From the NCBI GenBank assembly GCA_002479485.1, contig DLNM01000067.1:32050-96049 (forward strand): a stretch of DNA of 64,000 nucleotides. Direction: 5' to 3'. This document shows positions 17,401-27,158 of this stretch, one piece after another (positions within the stretch are counted from its first letter, which is position 1; the number at the start of each line of letters is the position of its first letter). The stretch is from Firmicutes bacterium UBA7510. GTDB lineage: Bacteria > Bacillota > Clostridia > Tissierellales > Sedimentibacteraceae. Below the pieces are notes generated by a model. The model saw nothing but the letters and a program-made list of their open reading frames with translations. It was not told the origin of the DNA and did not search any database. Both the position numbers and the translations under genes were made by a program.

Positions 17401-18718
17401 TGTATTTATAAGTATACTTTATGTTTCTCTTATTGCTTATGTCATAATTAAAACAAATGAAATAGAAAAGCATGTTAACATAAAAAACTTTATTTTGTCG
17501 ATTATACCTTCTCTTATTTTAATGATTGCCGTTAGCTATTCAAATATTATTATTATAAAAATGATAGTAATATTTCTAATTACGTACTATATATGCGGTA
17601 TTGTATATAGGATTAAGCCTTTAAAAGGAGTAATGTACGCTACAATATTTTTATCCTTTTATTTTATAAGCGAGCTAATAACACATATTATATTTATTAA
17701 AGCCTTTGGTATAAACATATCTGATATTGGCAGTAGTGGCTTAATATACTGTCTTTATAGTCTTATGTCATTTGTATTGACATCTATAATGATAAATTTA
17801 GATAAATCAAAATCATTATATAATATATTTAATAAATCGTTAGATTTTAAAGCAAAAATGGCTTCACTTATAATACTTATTATTTTGTTATTTGTAATTT
17901 TAACAAACTTAATAGTTATAAATAAAATTGAAGACAGCTTATTTATATACATAATGTCTATAGGAAGCTTCATAGCTTCAATGTTATTATGCATGGCGCT
18001 ATTTTACTTTATAAACATTATCATAGATACTACTAACACACTAGATTTGACGAAGCAGTACAATAACAAACTAGAACTTTACAATAAAACTATGCAGGAG
18101 CTAATTGATACTCAAAGAAGAACAGTACATGAATTTAATAATAAAATGACTGTGTTAAATGGCTACATAAAAGATAAAAGATATGAAGATGCTGAGTTTT
18201 TTATATCAAAATCTTTAAAAGAAACTAAAAACTTGGACAACACCTTATTTAAAAATATAAAAAACAGTGGTTTAAAATCACTTCTGCTATTTAAGTTTGC
18301 AGAGATTAAAGACAAAAATATTGGCTTTGAGTTAATGGTGAATAAAAGGATAGAAAGTCTGATAATTGATTCAGACGATTTATGTAAGATATTAGGTATA
18401 TTTTTGGACAATGCCATAGAGGCAGCAGTAAATTCTGAAAGGCCTTTTATATCAGTGGGCATAGTCAAAATTGAAGAGTCCATTAGCATAACAATTATGA
18501 ATAGTATAGCAAATGAGTATATAGATATGGAAGCAAATTTTTATGGAAAAAATTTCCAAGAAAAAATATTTCAAGTTGGGTATTCTAAAAAAGGCTATAA
18601 TAGGGGTTTTGGACTTTCTATAGCAAAGGATTTAATAGATAGATATAAAGAGCTTAGCTGTGTGACAGAGATTATAGATGGTTTTTTTATACAGGATTTG
18701 ATTGTGACAAGGACATGA
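17381..18718 (+). CDS. GHKL-type sensor histidine kinase (AgrC-like)
   Basis: The 445-residue protein has about six membrane helices in the first 225 residues and then a cytoplasmic kinase region. The phosphorylated histidine is in TVHEFNNKM, the N-box is FLDNAIEAAV and the G-box is RGFGLSIAKDL. This is the HPK10 class that normally pairs with LytTR regulators, often to sense peptides. The TTG start overlaps the regulator gene by 20 bases, so the pair is translationally linked. No agrB/agrD-like pheromone genes are nearby, so the signal is unknown; the linked transporters suggest a sugar or the transporter itself. Confidence 0.85.
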   Translation: MEIHIVNVFISILYVSLIAYVIIKTNEIEKHVNIKNFILSIIPSLILMIAVSYSNIIIIKMIVIFLITYYICGIVYRIKPLKGVMYATIFLSFYFISELITHIIFIKAFGINISDIGSSGLIYCLYSLMSFVLTSIMINLDKSKSLYNIFNKSLDFKAKMASLIILIILLFVILTNLIVINKIEDSLFIYIMSIGSFIASMLLCMALFYFINIIIDTTNTLDLTKQYNNKLELYNKTMQELIDTQRRTVHEFNNKMTVLNGYIKDKRYEDAEFFISKSLKETKNLDNTLFKNIKNSGLKSLLLFKFAEIKDKNIGFELMVNKRIESLIIDSDDLCKILGIFLDNAIEAAVNSERPFISVGIVKIEESISITIMNSIANEYIDMEANFYGKNFQEKIFQVGYSKKGYNRGFGLSIAKDLIDRYKELSCVTEIIDGFFIQDLIVTRT

Positions 18719-18740
18719 TATATATTCATGTCCTTTTTTT
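18709..18740 (+). terminator. Intrinsic terminator of the kinase/regulator operon
   Basis: AAGGACATGA (18709-18718) pairs with TCATGTCCTT (18726-18735) and is followed by T to 18740. The upstream arm includes the kinase stop codon. Confidence 0.88.
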
Positions 18741-18824
18741 AGCTTTCATGGACATTTGAACACAAGAGGAAAATAATAGTATATAATTAGTGTTAATATA
18801 AAATTTACGTAGGGAGTTATTAAT

Positions 18825-20189
18825 ATGAAAAAAAAATTTATAGCTATTATTTTAATTATAATGATGATTTTATTATCGTCATGCAATAAAGCAAATGATG
18901 ATAATGCCACAATTCAGTTATGGTATTATGATTTTAACGGTGCAGGATACTATTCAGAAGCTATTTATGGAATTATATCAAAAGCTAAAATGTTTTGCGA
19001 TACAAACAAAATTCCTTTAGAAGTAGTTGGATATAATGAAAATACTATATCACACGAGGACTATGTATTAAAAAGGAATGCAGCAGCAGCAGCCGGTAAT
19101 ATGATTACTATTGATGATGCTAGATTTATGCATGATATAGCTAAGCAACATGCAGATTATACAAAACTTGACAATTATAATAATTTGCTAAGTGCATATA
19201 AGGATAGATTTTGTATTCCTTTAGGTGTAGGGTACAGAGCTGTCTATATAGAAAACGAGGCAATAAATTATTATGATATAGATACAGGAGAACCTCTTAT
19301 AACATATGGTGATTATCTTACAGTCAAACAGAAAATGAAAGAAAAAGGTGCTAAGTTTGAGCTTAATATTACCGAATACTATGAGCTATTAGATTATTAC
19401 CTTGATATGAATGGTTTATTATTTATTAATGAGGAAAGTGAAATTTTAAAAGATAATAATAAATTTAAAGAATTGTTAAAAAAATCTATATTAGAAGTAT
19501 GTAATGACATTATATTATATAATGATGGTAAATTAGAAATTAACAATATAACTCAAAAACAAATAACAGATAGTTTTCGTATATATGATGAAAACAGTAA
19601 GTTAACTCTTAGCGGAGATGTTATGTCAGCTTATAGTCTTTTAGAACATGGCGCATTTAGCGGGCTTAGGGAAGATATCTTTAATAAAACTTTTTTTATT
19701 GATCCTGAACCAATATTTTATTCGCCATGCTTCTATATGTATAAAAGAATAACAAATGATAAGATTTATGATTTAGCTAACCATCTAGTTAGTGAATCAA
19801 CTTATCTGATGGTAACAACAAATAAACCATTTTATTCACCAGTATTCAATATGGATAAAACAAGAGAAGTATTAAGTGTAGATAATAATTGGGAATATTC
19901 AGGTATATTTAAAATGAATGCAGATAGAGGGCAAGAGGTAGATAAAAGAGTAGTAAAGCTTATAAATACTGTATATGAATTGCTAGTTAAAAATGATGAT
20001 AAATCAGAGCAAATTGCAAATTACTATTTTTATAATAAAAACTATAGCAATGAAATAAAAGATTTTATAAGTAATACTGTTTACAATATAGCTTCAGAAA
20101 AATTCGATTACAAAAATGAAGAAATAAATAATATGATTGATAATAAAATAGATGAATTTATAACTAATTTTAATGTTCATTACAATTAA
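18825..20189 (+). CDS. Extracellular solute-binding lipoprotein, cassette 2, first copy
   Basis: The 454-residue protein has a signal peptide ending LLSSC (lipidated C20). It belongs to the same unnamed family as the lipoproteins at 8934 and 20220, sharing the early ATIQLWYYDF, the IPLGVGY segment, SPCFYMYK...TNDK and the ending KIDEFITNF. It opens cassette 2. Tandem lipoproteins in one operon suggest a recent duplication, allowing two ligands or two affinities to feed one transporter. The start has GTAGGGAG upstream. The upstream gap 18741-18824 has a TATAAT at 18782 but no well-spaced -35, as expected for a promoter needing an activator. Confidence 0.72.
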   Translation: MKKKFIAIILIIMMILLSSCNKANDDNATIQLWYYDFNGAGYYSEAIYGIISKAKMFCDTNKIPLEVVGYNENTISHEDYVLKRNAAAAAGNMITIDDARFMHDIAKQHADYTKLDNYNNLLSAYKDRFCIPLGVGYRAVYIENEAINYYDIDTGEPLITYGDYLTVKQKMKEKGAKFELNITEYYELLDYYLDMNGLLFINEESEILKDNNKFKELLKKSILEVCNDIILYNDGKLEINNITQKQITDSFRIYDENSKLTLSGDVMSAYSLLEHGAFSGLREDIFNKTFFIDPEPIFYSPCFYMYKRITNDKIYDLANHLVSESTYLMVTTNKPFYSPVFNMDKTREVLSVDNNWEYSGIFKMNADRGQEVDKRVVKLINTVYELLVKNDDKSEQIANYYFYNKNYSNEIKDFISNTVYNIASEKFDYKNEEINNMIDNKIDEFITNFNVHYN

Positions 20190-20219
20190 TTTAATATTTA
20201 GACGCAAGGAGAGATACAA

Positions 20220-21584
20220 ATGAAGAAGCTAATTTCTATCATAATGATTAGCATGATGCTTATGACCTTAACATCTTGCAACATTATTAAAAATGATGAA
20301 AATGCTACAATTCAAATATGGTGGTATGATTATGATAATGCAGGATATTACTCAGAAGCATTAGCAACTGCTATAAGGAAAGTAGAATTGTATTGTAAAA
20401 GTAACAATATACCAGTAGAGATAGTTAGATATGGAGAGGATACATTAGCATATGAGGATTATGTATTAAAGAGAAATTCAGCTATGGCGAACGGCAATAT
20501 GATTACAATAGATGATGGTAGGCGTCTCCAGGATATATCTAAATATCACGCTAATTATTCAAAGGTCAAAAACTATGATAAATTGTTAGATGTTTATAAG
20601 AATAGATTTTGTGTACCATTGGGGATGGGATATGAAACCATTGATATAGACAATGAATTATTAGCCTATTATGATATAGATGTTGATAAAATATTAATTT
20701 TGTACGACGATTATCTTGAAATCAAACAACAGCTAAAAGAAAAGGGTGCCAAGTTTAAGTTAAATAAGAGAGAGTGGAACGAAATATTAGATTATCACCT
20801 CGCTAAAAATGGATTAGCATACATAGATGAACAAAACGAAATTACTAAGAATACAAATGAACTTAAGGAAACTGTTAAAAAAACAATTATAGAAGTTTAT
20901 GAAGATTTTAAGCTATATAATGGAGATTATGAAGTTTCAATTTCCATGAATGAGAAAAAAGAATCGATACAGGATTATTTTATATTTGATATCAATACAG
21001 GATTAAAACTAGCTGATAGCAGTAAGGGCTTCAATATGTTGACAAATTATATAGATTATACGGACTTAAATGATGACATTCTAAACATGACTTTTGTTGT
21101 GAATAATAATATTTTTGTATCTCCTTGCGCATATATGCATAAGAAGATTACTAATGATAAAATATATGATGTGTTTAATGAATTAATAAGTGACTCTTAC
21201 TATAAATCGCTGTCTACAACACATGCTTATGCTCCGACACTAGATACAGAAAAGGTGAAAGAATTTTTAGAGGTGGATGAGAATTGGCAATATAATGGAC
21301 TTTTGATTGGGGGAGCGATGAACGGAATAGAAAAAAATAAAAAGGTAGTAAATCTGATAAACGAAACATATGAAATGCTTATAAAGGACAAAGAAAAATC
21401 GGAAAATATAGCAAGCAATTACTTTAAAAATGGGAACTTTACAAGCTATATATATAATTGCGTATCAGATTTAAGTAGATATCTTATTAGTGAAAAACTA
21501 GACTATAATGATAAAAAGGTTGATGACACTTTAAATCAAAAGATTGATGAATTTATAACTAACCTTAATGTTCTTTATAATTAG
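20220..21584 (+). CDS. Extracellular solute-binding lipoprotein, cassette 2, second copy
   Basis: The 454-residue protein has a signal peptide ending TLTSC (lipidated C20) and the same length as its upstream neighbour. It is closely related to 18825 and 8934: ATIQIWWYDY near the mature N-terminus, VPLGMGYE, SPCAYMHKKITNDK and the ending KIDEFITNL. Charged residues around the probable ligand region differ between copies, so specificity may have drifted. It is followed after 26 bases by the ATPase gene, as in cassette 1. Confidence 0.72.
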   Translation: MKKLISIIMISMMLMTLTSCNIIKNDENATIQIWWYDYDNAGYYSEALATAIRKVELYCKSNNIPVEIVRYGEDTLAYEDYVLKRNSAMANGNMITIDDGRRLQDISKYHANYSKVKNYDKLLDVYKNRFCVPLGMGYETIDIDNELLAYYDIDVDKILILYDDYLEIKQQLKEKGAKFKLNKREWNEILDYHLAKNGLAYIDEQNEITKNTNELKETVKKTIIEVYEDFKLYNGDYEVSISMNEKKESIQDYFIFDINTGLKLADSSKGFNMLTNYIDYTDLNDDILNMTFVVNNNIFVSPCAYMHKKITNDKIYDVFNELISDSYYKSLSTTHAYAPTLDTEKVKEFLEVDENWQYNGLLIGGAMNGIEKNKKVVNLINETYEMLIKDKEKSENIASNYFKNGNFTSYIYNCVSDLSRYLISEKLDYNDKKVDDTLNQKIDEFITNLNVLYN

Positions 21585-21610
21585 TTATTGATAAAAATGG
21601 AGATGATAAT

Positions 21611-22735
21611 ATGGCTGGTATATTACTAAAAAATGTAACAAAAATTTATCCTAATAAGTTTAAAGCACTTGAAAATTTAGATTTGGAAATAAAGGATAAA
21701 GAATTTTTAGTGCTTGTTGGATCTTCTGGTTGTGGAAAATCAACAATATTAAGAATAATTGCTGGACTTGAGGGTGTAGCAGATGGAACTGTTAATATAG
21801 GTGATAAGGTTGTAAATAATGTTTCTCCTAAGGACAGAAATATAGCTATGGTTTTTCAAGATTATGCTTTATATCCTCATATGAATGTATATGAAAATAT
21901 GGCATTTTCCTTGAAGTTAAAAAAGGTTAAGAAAAATGAAATAAAGGAGAAAATTTTAGCTGTAGCTAAAAAGCTTGAAATTGAAGAGTGCCTGTATAAG
22001 AAACCTGCAACATTATCTGGAGGACAAAAGCAAAGAGTTGCACTTGGACGAGCTATAATAAGAGATCCAGAGGTGTTTTTATTCGATGAGCCCTTATCTA
22101 ATATAGATGCCAAGCTTAGAACTCAAATGAGAATTGAGCTTATAAGACTACATAGGCAATTAAAAACGACCTTTGTGTATGTTACACATGACCAAACAGA
22201 GGCTATGACTATGGGTGAACGAATTGTAGTTATGAAAGACGGTAAAATTCAGCAGATAGATACGCCAGAAAATCTATATAATAATCCTAATAATATTTTT
22301 ACTGCTGGTTTTATTGGGTTACCACAAATGAATTTTATCAGCGGAAGGTTAAAAAACGAGAATGATGCAAGAATGTTTATAGAGCTTGATTGTGAAGCTA
22401 ATAAAAGCTATGAGCTTAAAAATACCTATGATTTTTATGACAACAGGCAAATTACAGCAGGCGTAAGACCAGAAAAATTATTTATTAAGAAAAACGATGA
22501 AAGTTTTGACGATGTTATTGTATTTGAAAACTGTGAGGTTGAAGCAGTTGAAATGCTTGGAGCAGAGCAACTTGTATATTTTAATTTCAATGGTGCTAAG
22601 CTTATATCTAAAGTGTTTGATGATATTAAAATAACTAAAAATGATAGACTGTCTTTATTTTGTAATATAAATGATATTCATATATTTGATACAGTTACAG
22701 AAAGGAAGCTTGATGTATGGAAAAGACAAGGTTGA
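21611..22735 (+). CDS. MalK/UgpC-type sugar ABC transporter ATPase, cassette 2
   Basis: The 374-residue protein has Walker A GSSGCGKST, signature LSGGQKQRV, Walker B VFLFDEP and VTHDQTEA. The nucleotide-binding domain is almost identical to the paralogue at 10370, whereas the C-terminal regulatory part (from about 245) differs more, as expected for a duplicated pair with separate control. It probably runs the two permeases that follow. Its last 19 bases overlap the next gene. Confidence 0.92.
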   Translation: MAGILLKNVTKIYPNKFKALENLDLEIKDKEFLVLVGSSGCGKSTILRIIAGLEGVADGTVNIGDKVVNNVSPKDRNIAMVFQDYALYPHMNVYENMAFSLKLKKVKKNEIKEKILAVAKKLEIEECLYKKPATLSGGQKQRVALGRAIIRDPEVFLFDEPLSNIDAKLRTQMRIELIRLHRQLKTTFVYVTHDQTEAMTMGERIVVMKDGKIQQIDTPENLYNNPNNIFTAGFIGLPQMNFISGRLKNENDARMFIELDCEANKSYELKNTYDFYDNRQITAGVRPEKLFIKKNDESFDDVIVFENCEVEAVEMLGAEQLVYFNFNGAKLISKVFDDIKITKNDRLSLFCNINDIHIFDTVTERKLDVWKRQG

Positions 22736-23493
22736 CAAGATATGTACTTTTGAGCCTTATAGGGGTTGCAGTAATGTATATAATTCCTTTTGCAGTTGCA
22801 CAAGGTAGCTTTGAATTAAGCCTATTAGATCCTTCAACTGGAATATTCAGCAATCAAGGATTTACCGTTTCCTTTAAAAACACAATTGTATTTATGCTTA
22901 TATATGTTCCTATAGTAGTTATTTTAGGGTTTTTATTAGCTTATGCAACTGAATATATGAAGCTTTCCTTTGTAGTTCAGGTCGCAATAATTTTGCCTAT
23001 AGCTATACCAATATTATCTGTTGCAGGATTTTTTAGAGATTTAAGCTACAGCGTTATTAGCAAGGTCTTTAACGGACTTTCTATTGTAGGACTTATATAC
23101 ATATGGAGCTGTCTCGGATTTACATATTTGATATTTTTAATATCCTTAAAAAATCGGAATAAATCTATTGAGGAAGCAGCATATTTAGACGGGGCTGGTA
23201 CGTTTAGAACTTTATTTAAAATAATTATACCTCTACATTCAGAAGCTCTAGTTTTATCAATAGTTATAAGTATATATAACTCTTTAAAAATATTTAAGCA
23301 AACCTATGCTATATTTGGTGAATATCCAAACTATGATATGTTTATGATGCAAAATTTCCTTTATTTAAAGCTTAAAAAGTTAAGCCTAGAGGATTTAATT
23401 GTATCTGCAGATATATTTTTAGTTTTTATATTTATGGTTTTAATGCTAATTTTGGCTCTTGGAATGTACCAAAAAAGAAAGCTGTTAAAGTGA
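22717..23493 (+). CDS. MalF/UgpA-type sugar ABC permease, cassette 2
   Basis: The 258-residue protein has about six membrane helices and the EAA loop (EEAAYLDGAGTFRTLF...P). It is clearly a paralogue of 11479; the loop and the last two helices are the best kept. It starts within the ATPase gene. Confidence 0.88.
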   Translation: MEKTRLTRYVLLSLIGVAVMYIIPFAVAQGSFELSLLDPSTGIFSNQGFTVSFKNTIVFMLIYVPIVVILGFLLAYATEYMKLSFVVQVAIILPIAIPILSVAGFFRDLSYSVISKVFNGLSIVGLIYIWSCLGFTYLIFLISLKNRNKSIEEAAYLDGAGTFRTLFKIIIPLHSEALVLSIVISIYNSLKIFKQTYAIFGEYPNYDMFMMQNFLYLKLKKLSLEDLIVSADIFLVFIFMVLMLILALGMYQKRKLLK

Positions 23494-23556
23494 GGTAAGG
23501 GTAAATGTTATTAAAAGAGTTGACATTCTTGTGCAAATTATTGCATGGAGGTAGCT

Positions 23557-24381
23557 ATGAAAAAGAGTTTAATTAAAGTTTTATCTGCTATAATTGTAAT
23601 TTTATTTTTAGTACCTATATTATACACGCTTCTTCATTCATTTATGGATGAATATCAAATACAAAACTACTCTGCATCATTTTTACCAAATGTGTTTAGT
23701 ATACACCAGTATTTGAAGATAACTCAGAAGATGGAGTTTTTTAAGCTGTACATAAATTCGATTGTGATATCTTTATGTGTAATAGTTGGGCAGCTTATAA
23801 TATCTATAGGTGCAGCCTATTTCTTTTCAAGAAGTAAAAGCAGGGTAGCTAATGGGGTGTTTCTTTTGTATGTGTTCTTGATGCTTTTGCCTTTGCAAAT
23901 AACTTTGATACCAAATGTGTTTCTATACAACGGAATCGAAAGATATTTTGGGATTACCATATTTGATACTCGATTAGCAATAATTTTGCCTGGAATATTT
24001 AGTACTATTGGAGTATTTTTTTTAAAGCAGTTTTTCTCAAGTATACCAGAGAATCTGTACGAAATGGCAAGAATTGACGGAGCATCTAATCTAAAGATAT
24101 TAGTGAAAATTGTATTACCTTATTCAAAAAACGCTATACTTGCTTTATGTGCATTAAACTTCATTGAGAGCTGGAATATAATTGAGCAGGCACTTATTTT
24201 TATTAATACCCCATCAAAGTATCCGGTATCAATATACTTAAATACCCTTTATGCAACCGACAGAAATATTTTCTATGCAGGAAGCGTACTGTTTATATTC
24301 CCTGTTATTTATCTGATTATGAAAAGCAAGGAAAGAATAAAAACTATGATATCAAAGGAAAAGAGGAGGGAAATAAAATGA
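23557..24381 (+). CDS. MalG/UgpE-type sugar ABC permease, cassette 2
   Basis: The 274-residue protein has about six membrane helices and the EAA loop (YEMARIDGASNLKIL...P). It is about 13 residues longer than its paralogue at 12284, the extra lying after the first helix (DEYQIQNYSASFLPN). The start at 23557 is preceded by GGAGG; an in-frame ATG 12 bases upstream overlaps that site. It overlaps the adaptor gene by four bases (ATGA), whereas in cassette 1 a hairpin repeat occupies this junction. Confidence 0.87.
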   Translation: MKKSLIKVLSAIIVILFLVPILYTLLHSFMDEYQIQNYSASFLPNVFSIHQYLKITQKMEFFKLYINSIVISLCVIVGQLIISIGAAYFFSRSKSRVANGVFLLYVFLMLLPLQITLIPNVFLYNGIERYFGITIFDTRLAIILPGIFSTIGVFFLKQFFSSIPENLYEMARIDGASNLKILVKIVLPYSKNAILALCALNFIESWNIIEQALIFINTPSKYPVSIYLNTLYATDRNIFYAGSVLFIFPVIYLIMKSKERIKTMISKEKRREIK

Positions 24382-26096
24382 TGATGAGAATTTTCGATAA
24401 AATCTCAAAAATATTTTTTGCATTTATATGCTTTATTGTTATATTGGGTATGATATTTTTAAGTGTAAGAAATTATACTACACCAATAGTCAGTTGTACG
24501 TTGGTGGTACCTTCAGATAAATTAAAATCTACATATTATTTTACTGGAACTGTAGTGCCTGAAAACTCGAAGGCAGTAGAAGTAAAGGCTGCTCAAGATA
24601 TGGATATATCAAATATCAATATAAAAGCTGATCAAATCGTTCCAAAGGATGAAAATCTGTTTACCTTAGATTACAGCAGTTCTACATCTGATAAAACAGA
24701 TGCGCAAGATGCTTTTAACGACAAATTGTATAATACTAATATTGAATTAAATAGAATGATAAAATCTCTTGAGAAAAAAGTGAATAAGGAAATAGATAAT
24801 ATTGATAGTGTTAATCCTTATGACGGTATAACCGTTTATGCTACAGCAGATGGAAAGGTAAAAAACCTATCCATAGAGGAGGGTAAAAAGGTAAACAACA
24901 ATATTATTTCAAATATTATTGATGATAGCATGCTGAAAATTTCATTTAAAATGACTGCTAATGAATATACCAATATAAATGTGGGTCAAAAGGTTTTAGT
25001 TACCTTTGCTGGATATGAGGGATATTATGAGGCTGAGGTTACAAGCATTAATCCAAATGCTGTACCAGATAAAGACAAAGTATCATTTATATATAACGGA
25101 GTTATTGAAGCTAAAAATCCAGGACTTATTTCCACAGGAGTCAATGTGGGTGTTTCAACACAAAGTGATGGCCAACCAGTTGCTACCTTGACAAATGCAG
25201 GAATTGTAGAATCCTATTCTGAGCAACTACCTGTAACCACGGAGGTTTATTCAAACTCCGATATGGAGGTGTATGCTACAAAGGTTTATGTCATTGAAGG
25301 CGAAACAGTAAAAAAAGGCCAAAAAATAGCTGTATTAGGCGGCGAAGATTTGGTAAATCATCTTAATGAAAACATTAAGAATATAAAAGATAAGATGAAA
25401 TTAATAACTAATATAAAAAAAGATATAGGTGATCTTTATGGAGATGTTATCACCCTAAATTCTGACAATAAACTTATAATGGATAGTTATGGAAACTGCA
25501 TAGTATCCGATAGGATATATGTAGACTATATAACTGAAAAAACAACACTTAGAAAAGGTGACATTATATTAAAATATCATACATACAACAATGATGCCAT
25601 GTCCATAAAGGCAGTTGTTGATGCAAAAACCTACAAAAATCTTAAGCAGATAGGTGATAAAATATATTATGGTGCTAATAAAGGAAAAATGGATGTAAAG
25701 GCTGCACTAGATGGAGTCAAGGAATTTTCTAAGAGTTATGAACTATCATATAAATATCAAGAGGCGGATGTAGGTAGGTTAAATCTAAGCGACAATGTAA
25801 TTTTTAGCTTTATAGCAGAGGAAAAAGGTACAAATGTTATACCTAAAACTGCAATTGTACCTATCGGCAAAATAGAGGTTGGTTCTAGTGGCTTTGTATA
25901 CATTGTAAATACGGAGGATTCTATATTAGGAAATATAGATGTTTTGGAGGAAAAAAAAGTAACCATAACAGCTGTGGGCGATGAAACAGTATCAATTGAA
26001 TTTGATAAAAATTTCTTTACAGGATATAGAGACATATTTATAGTAAATCATATAGATTCTACACTTAAAGATGGAATGAGAGTGAAAACAAGATGA
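24378..26096 (+). CDS. HlyD/MacA-like adaptor (membrane fusion) protein, cassette 2
   Basis: The 572-residue paralogue of 13128 has one membrane helix near the N-terminus, lipoyl-like and hairpin segments in two rounds, the conserved stretch YEGYYEAEVTSINPNAVP, and a MacA-like ending VIPKTAIVPIG...VYIVN. The close match between the two copies shows the extracytoplasmic part is under selection. The gene order permease-adaptor-four-helix protein is the same in both cassettes. Which transport step it serves is not known. Confidence 0.7.
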   Translation: MMMRIFDKISKIFFAFICFIVILGMIFLSVRNYTTPIVSCTLVVPSDKLKSTYYFTGTVVPENSKAVEVKAAQDMDISNINIKADQIVPKDENLFTLDYSSSTSDKTDAQDAFNDKLYNTNIELNRMIKSLEKKVNKEIDNIDSVNPYDGITVYATADGKVKNLSIEEGKKVNNNIISNIIDDSMLKISFKMTANEYTNINVGQKVLVTFAGYEGYYEAEVTSINPNAVPDKDKVSFIYNGVIEAKNPGLISTGVNVGVSTQSDGQPVATLTNAGIVESYSEQLPVTTEVYSNSDMEVYATKVYVIEGETVKKGQKIAVLGGEDLVNHLNENIKNIKDKMKLITNIKKDIGDLYGDVITLNSDNKLIMDSYGNCIVSDRIYVDYITEKTTLRKGDIILKYHTYNNDAMSIKAVVDAKTYKNLKQIGDKIYYGANKGKMDVKAALDGVKEFSKSYELSYKYQEADVGRLNLSDNVIFSFIAEEKGTNVIPKTAIVPIGKIEVGSSGFVYIVNTEDSILGNIDVLEEKKVTITAVGDETVSIEFDKNFFTGYRDIFIVNHIDSTLKDGMRVKTR

Positions 26097-27154
26097 AAAA
26101 GCTATTGACATATATTGGTGTGTTTATTATAATTACCGCTTTTATGTTTTTGTTTTTCAGTAAAAACTTTCCGACTGACATGGCTGAGCTATGTCTAAAT
26201 GTCGTGGCAAAGCCTGAACAGGTGACTAAAGCTATGGAAGGAATATTGATTTATGACTATCTCAATATTTATGATATTTTCAGCTATGAGGAAAATGTCA
26301 GTGTATATTCGGGTAATATAAATATTTTACTGAAAAAATCATATATAGAAGAGTGCGGTATAACTTTTAATGACAATGAGGTCATAATGGGTGACCGGTA
26401 TATGAAAAAACAGTTCAAATACAATCTTCTGGGAGAAAGGTACATATCATCCTTCGGTGAGTATGATGTCAATTGTATTATAAAAAATAATGACAGGGTG
26501 TATTACAGAGATTTGAAGATTTTGCAGAATACAGACGTCAAGAGCCAGAAAATATATTTGTCGCTTATTAGTGCAAAAAAACTACCCATAAATTATAACA
26601 ATACTATTGACTTATTGAAGTATTACGGCATAAATGTATCAAAAAGCATTTACTATGCAGATGTAATTAATTTCTTTCAAAAACTGTTAATTTTACTGAT
26701 AATATCAGGACTTGTTATTATATTTTTTAAGTTAGTAGCTTATACCAAAAACAGTGCTAAGCAGCTTTTAGAATTTCGAAATTCCTCAAAGTATGATTTA
26801 GAGCTTAGAGAATTTATATTTAAACCAAATAATATTAAATTAATTTTGAAGGTATTTTTTGAGGTGCTTATACAGATATTAATAGGTTTTGCAACACTAT
26901 GGTTGACTATTGTATTTTTAAATATACAAATTTCATACAGCATTGATTTCACTTCATTAAAAAGTGTAGCTGACGCAATAAATGCCTTTGCACGTCTAAT
27001 AAAATATTATATAGCAAATGGCTTTACAGATATTTCATTAGCTATAGTAAACTGCATTATCATTTATTCGCTGACATTTTTTGTTATCCTAATAGTTAAC
27101 GCTACCAAGCATACTATAAAAATTAAAGCAAAAAAACAAAATAATATCTCTTAA
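26093..27154 (+). CDS. Four-helix membrane protein with large outer domain (FtsX/MacB-like topology), cassette 2
   Basis: The 353-residue paralogue of 14828 has helix, outer domain of about 165 residues, then three helices. Shared outer-domain features are FDYFNIYDIFS/YDYLNIYDIFS, SVYSGNIN, NDxxVIMG and YYRDLKIL. A conserved cytoplasmic patch (KYDLELREFI / KYDLDFREFL) follows the second helix and could contact a partner such as the ATPase. The function is unknown. It overlaps the adaptor gene by four bases. Confidence 0.6.
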   Translation: MKKLLTYIGVFIIITAFMFLFFSKNFPTDMAELCLNVVAKPEQVTKAMEGILIYDYLNIYDIFSYEENVSVYSGNINILLKKSYIEECGITFNDNEVIMGDRYMKKQFKYNLLGERYISSFGEYDVNCIIKNNDRVYYRDLKILQNTDVKSQKIYLSLISAKKLPINYNNTIDLLKYYGINVSKSIYYADVINFFQKLLILLIISGLVIIFFKLVAYTKNSAKQLLEFRNSSKYDLELREFIFKPNNIKLILKVFFEVLIQILIGFATLWLTIVFLNIQISYSIDFTSLKSVADAINAFARLIKYYIANGFTDISLAIVNCIIIYSLTFFVILIVNATKHTIKIKAKKQNNIS

Positions 27155-27158
27155 ATAC

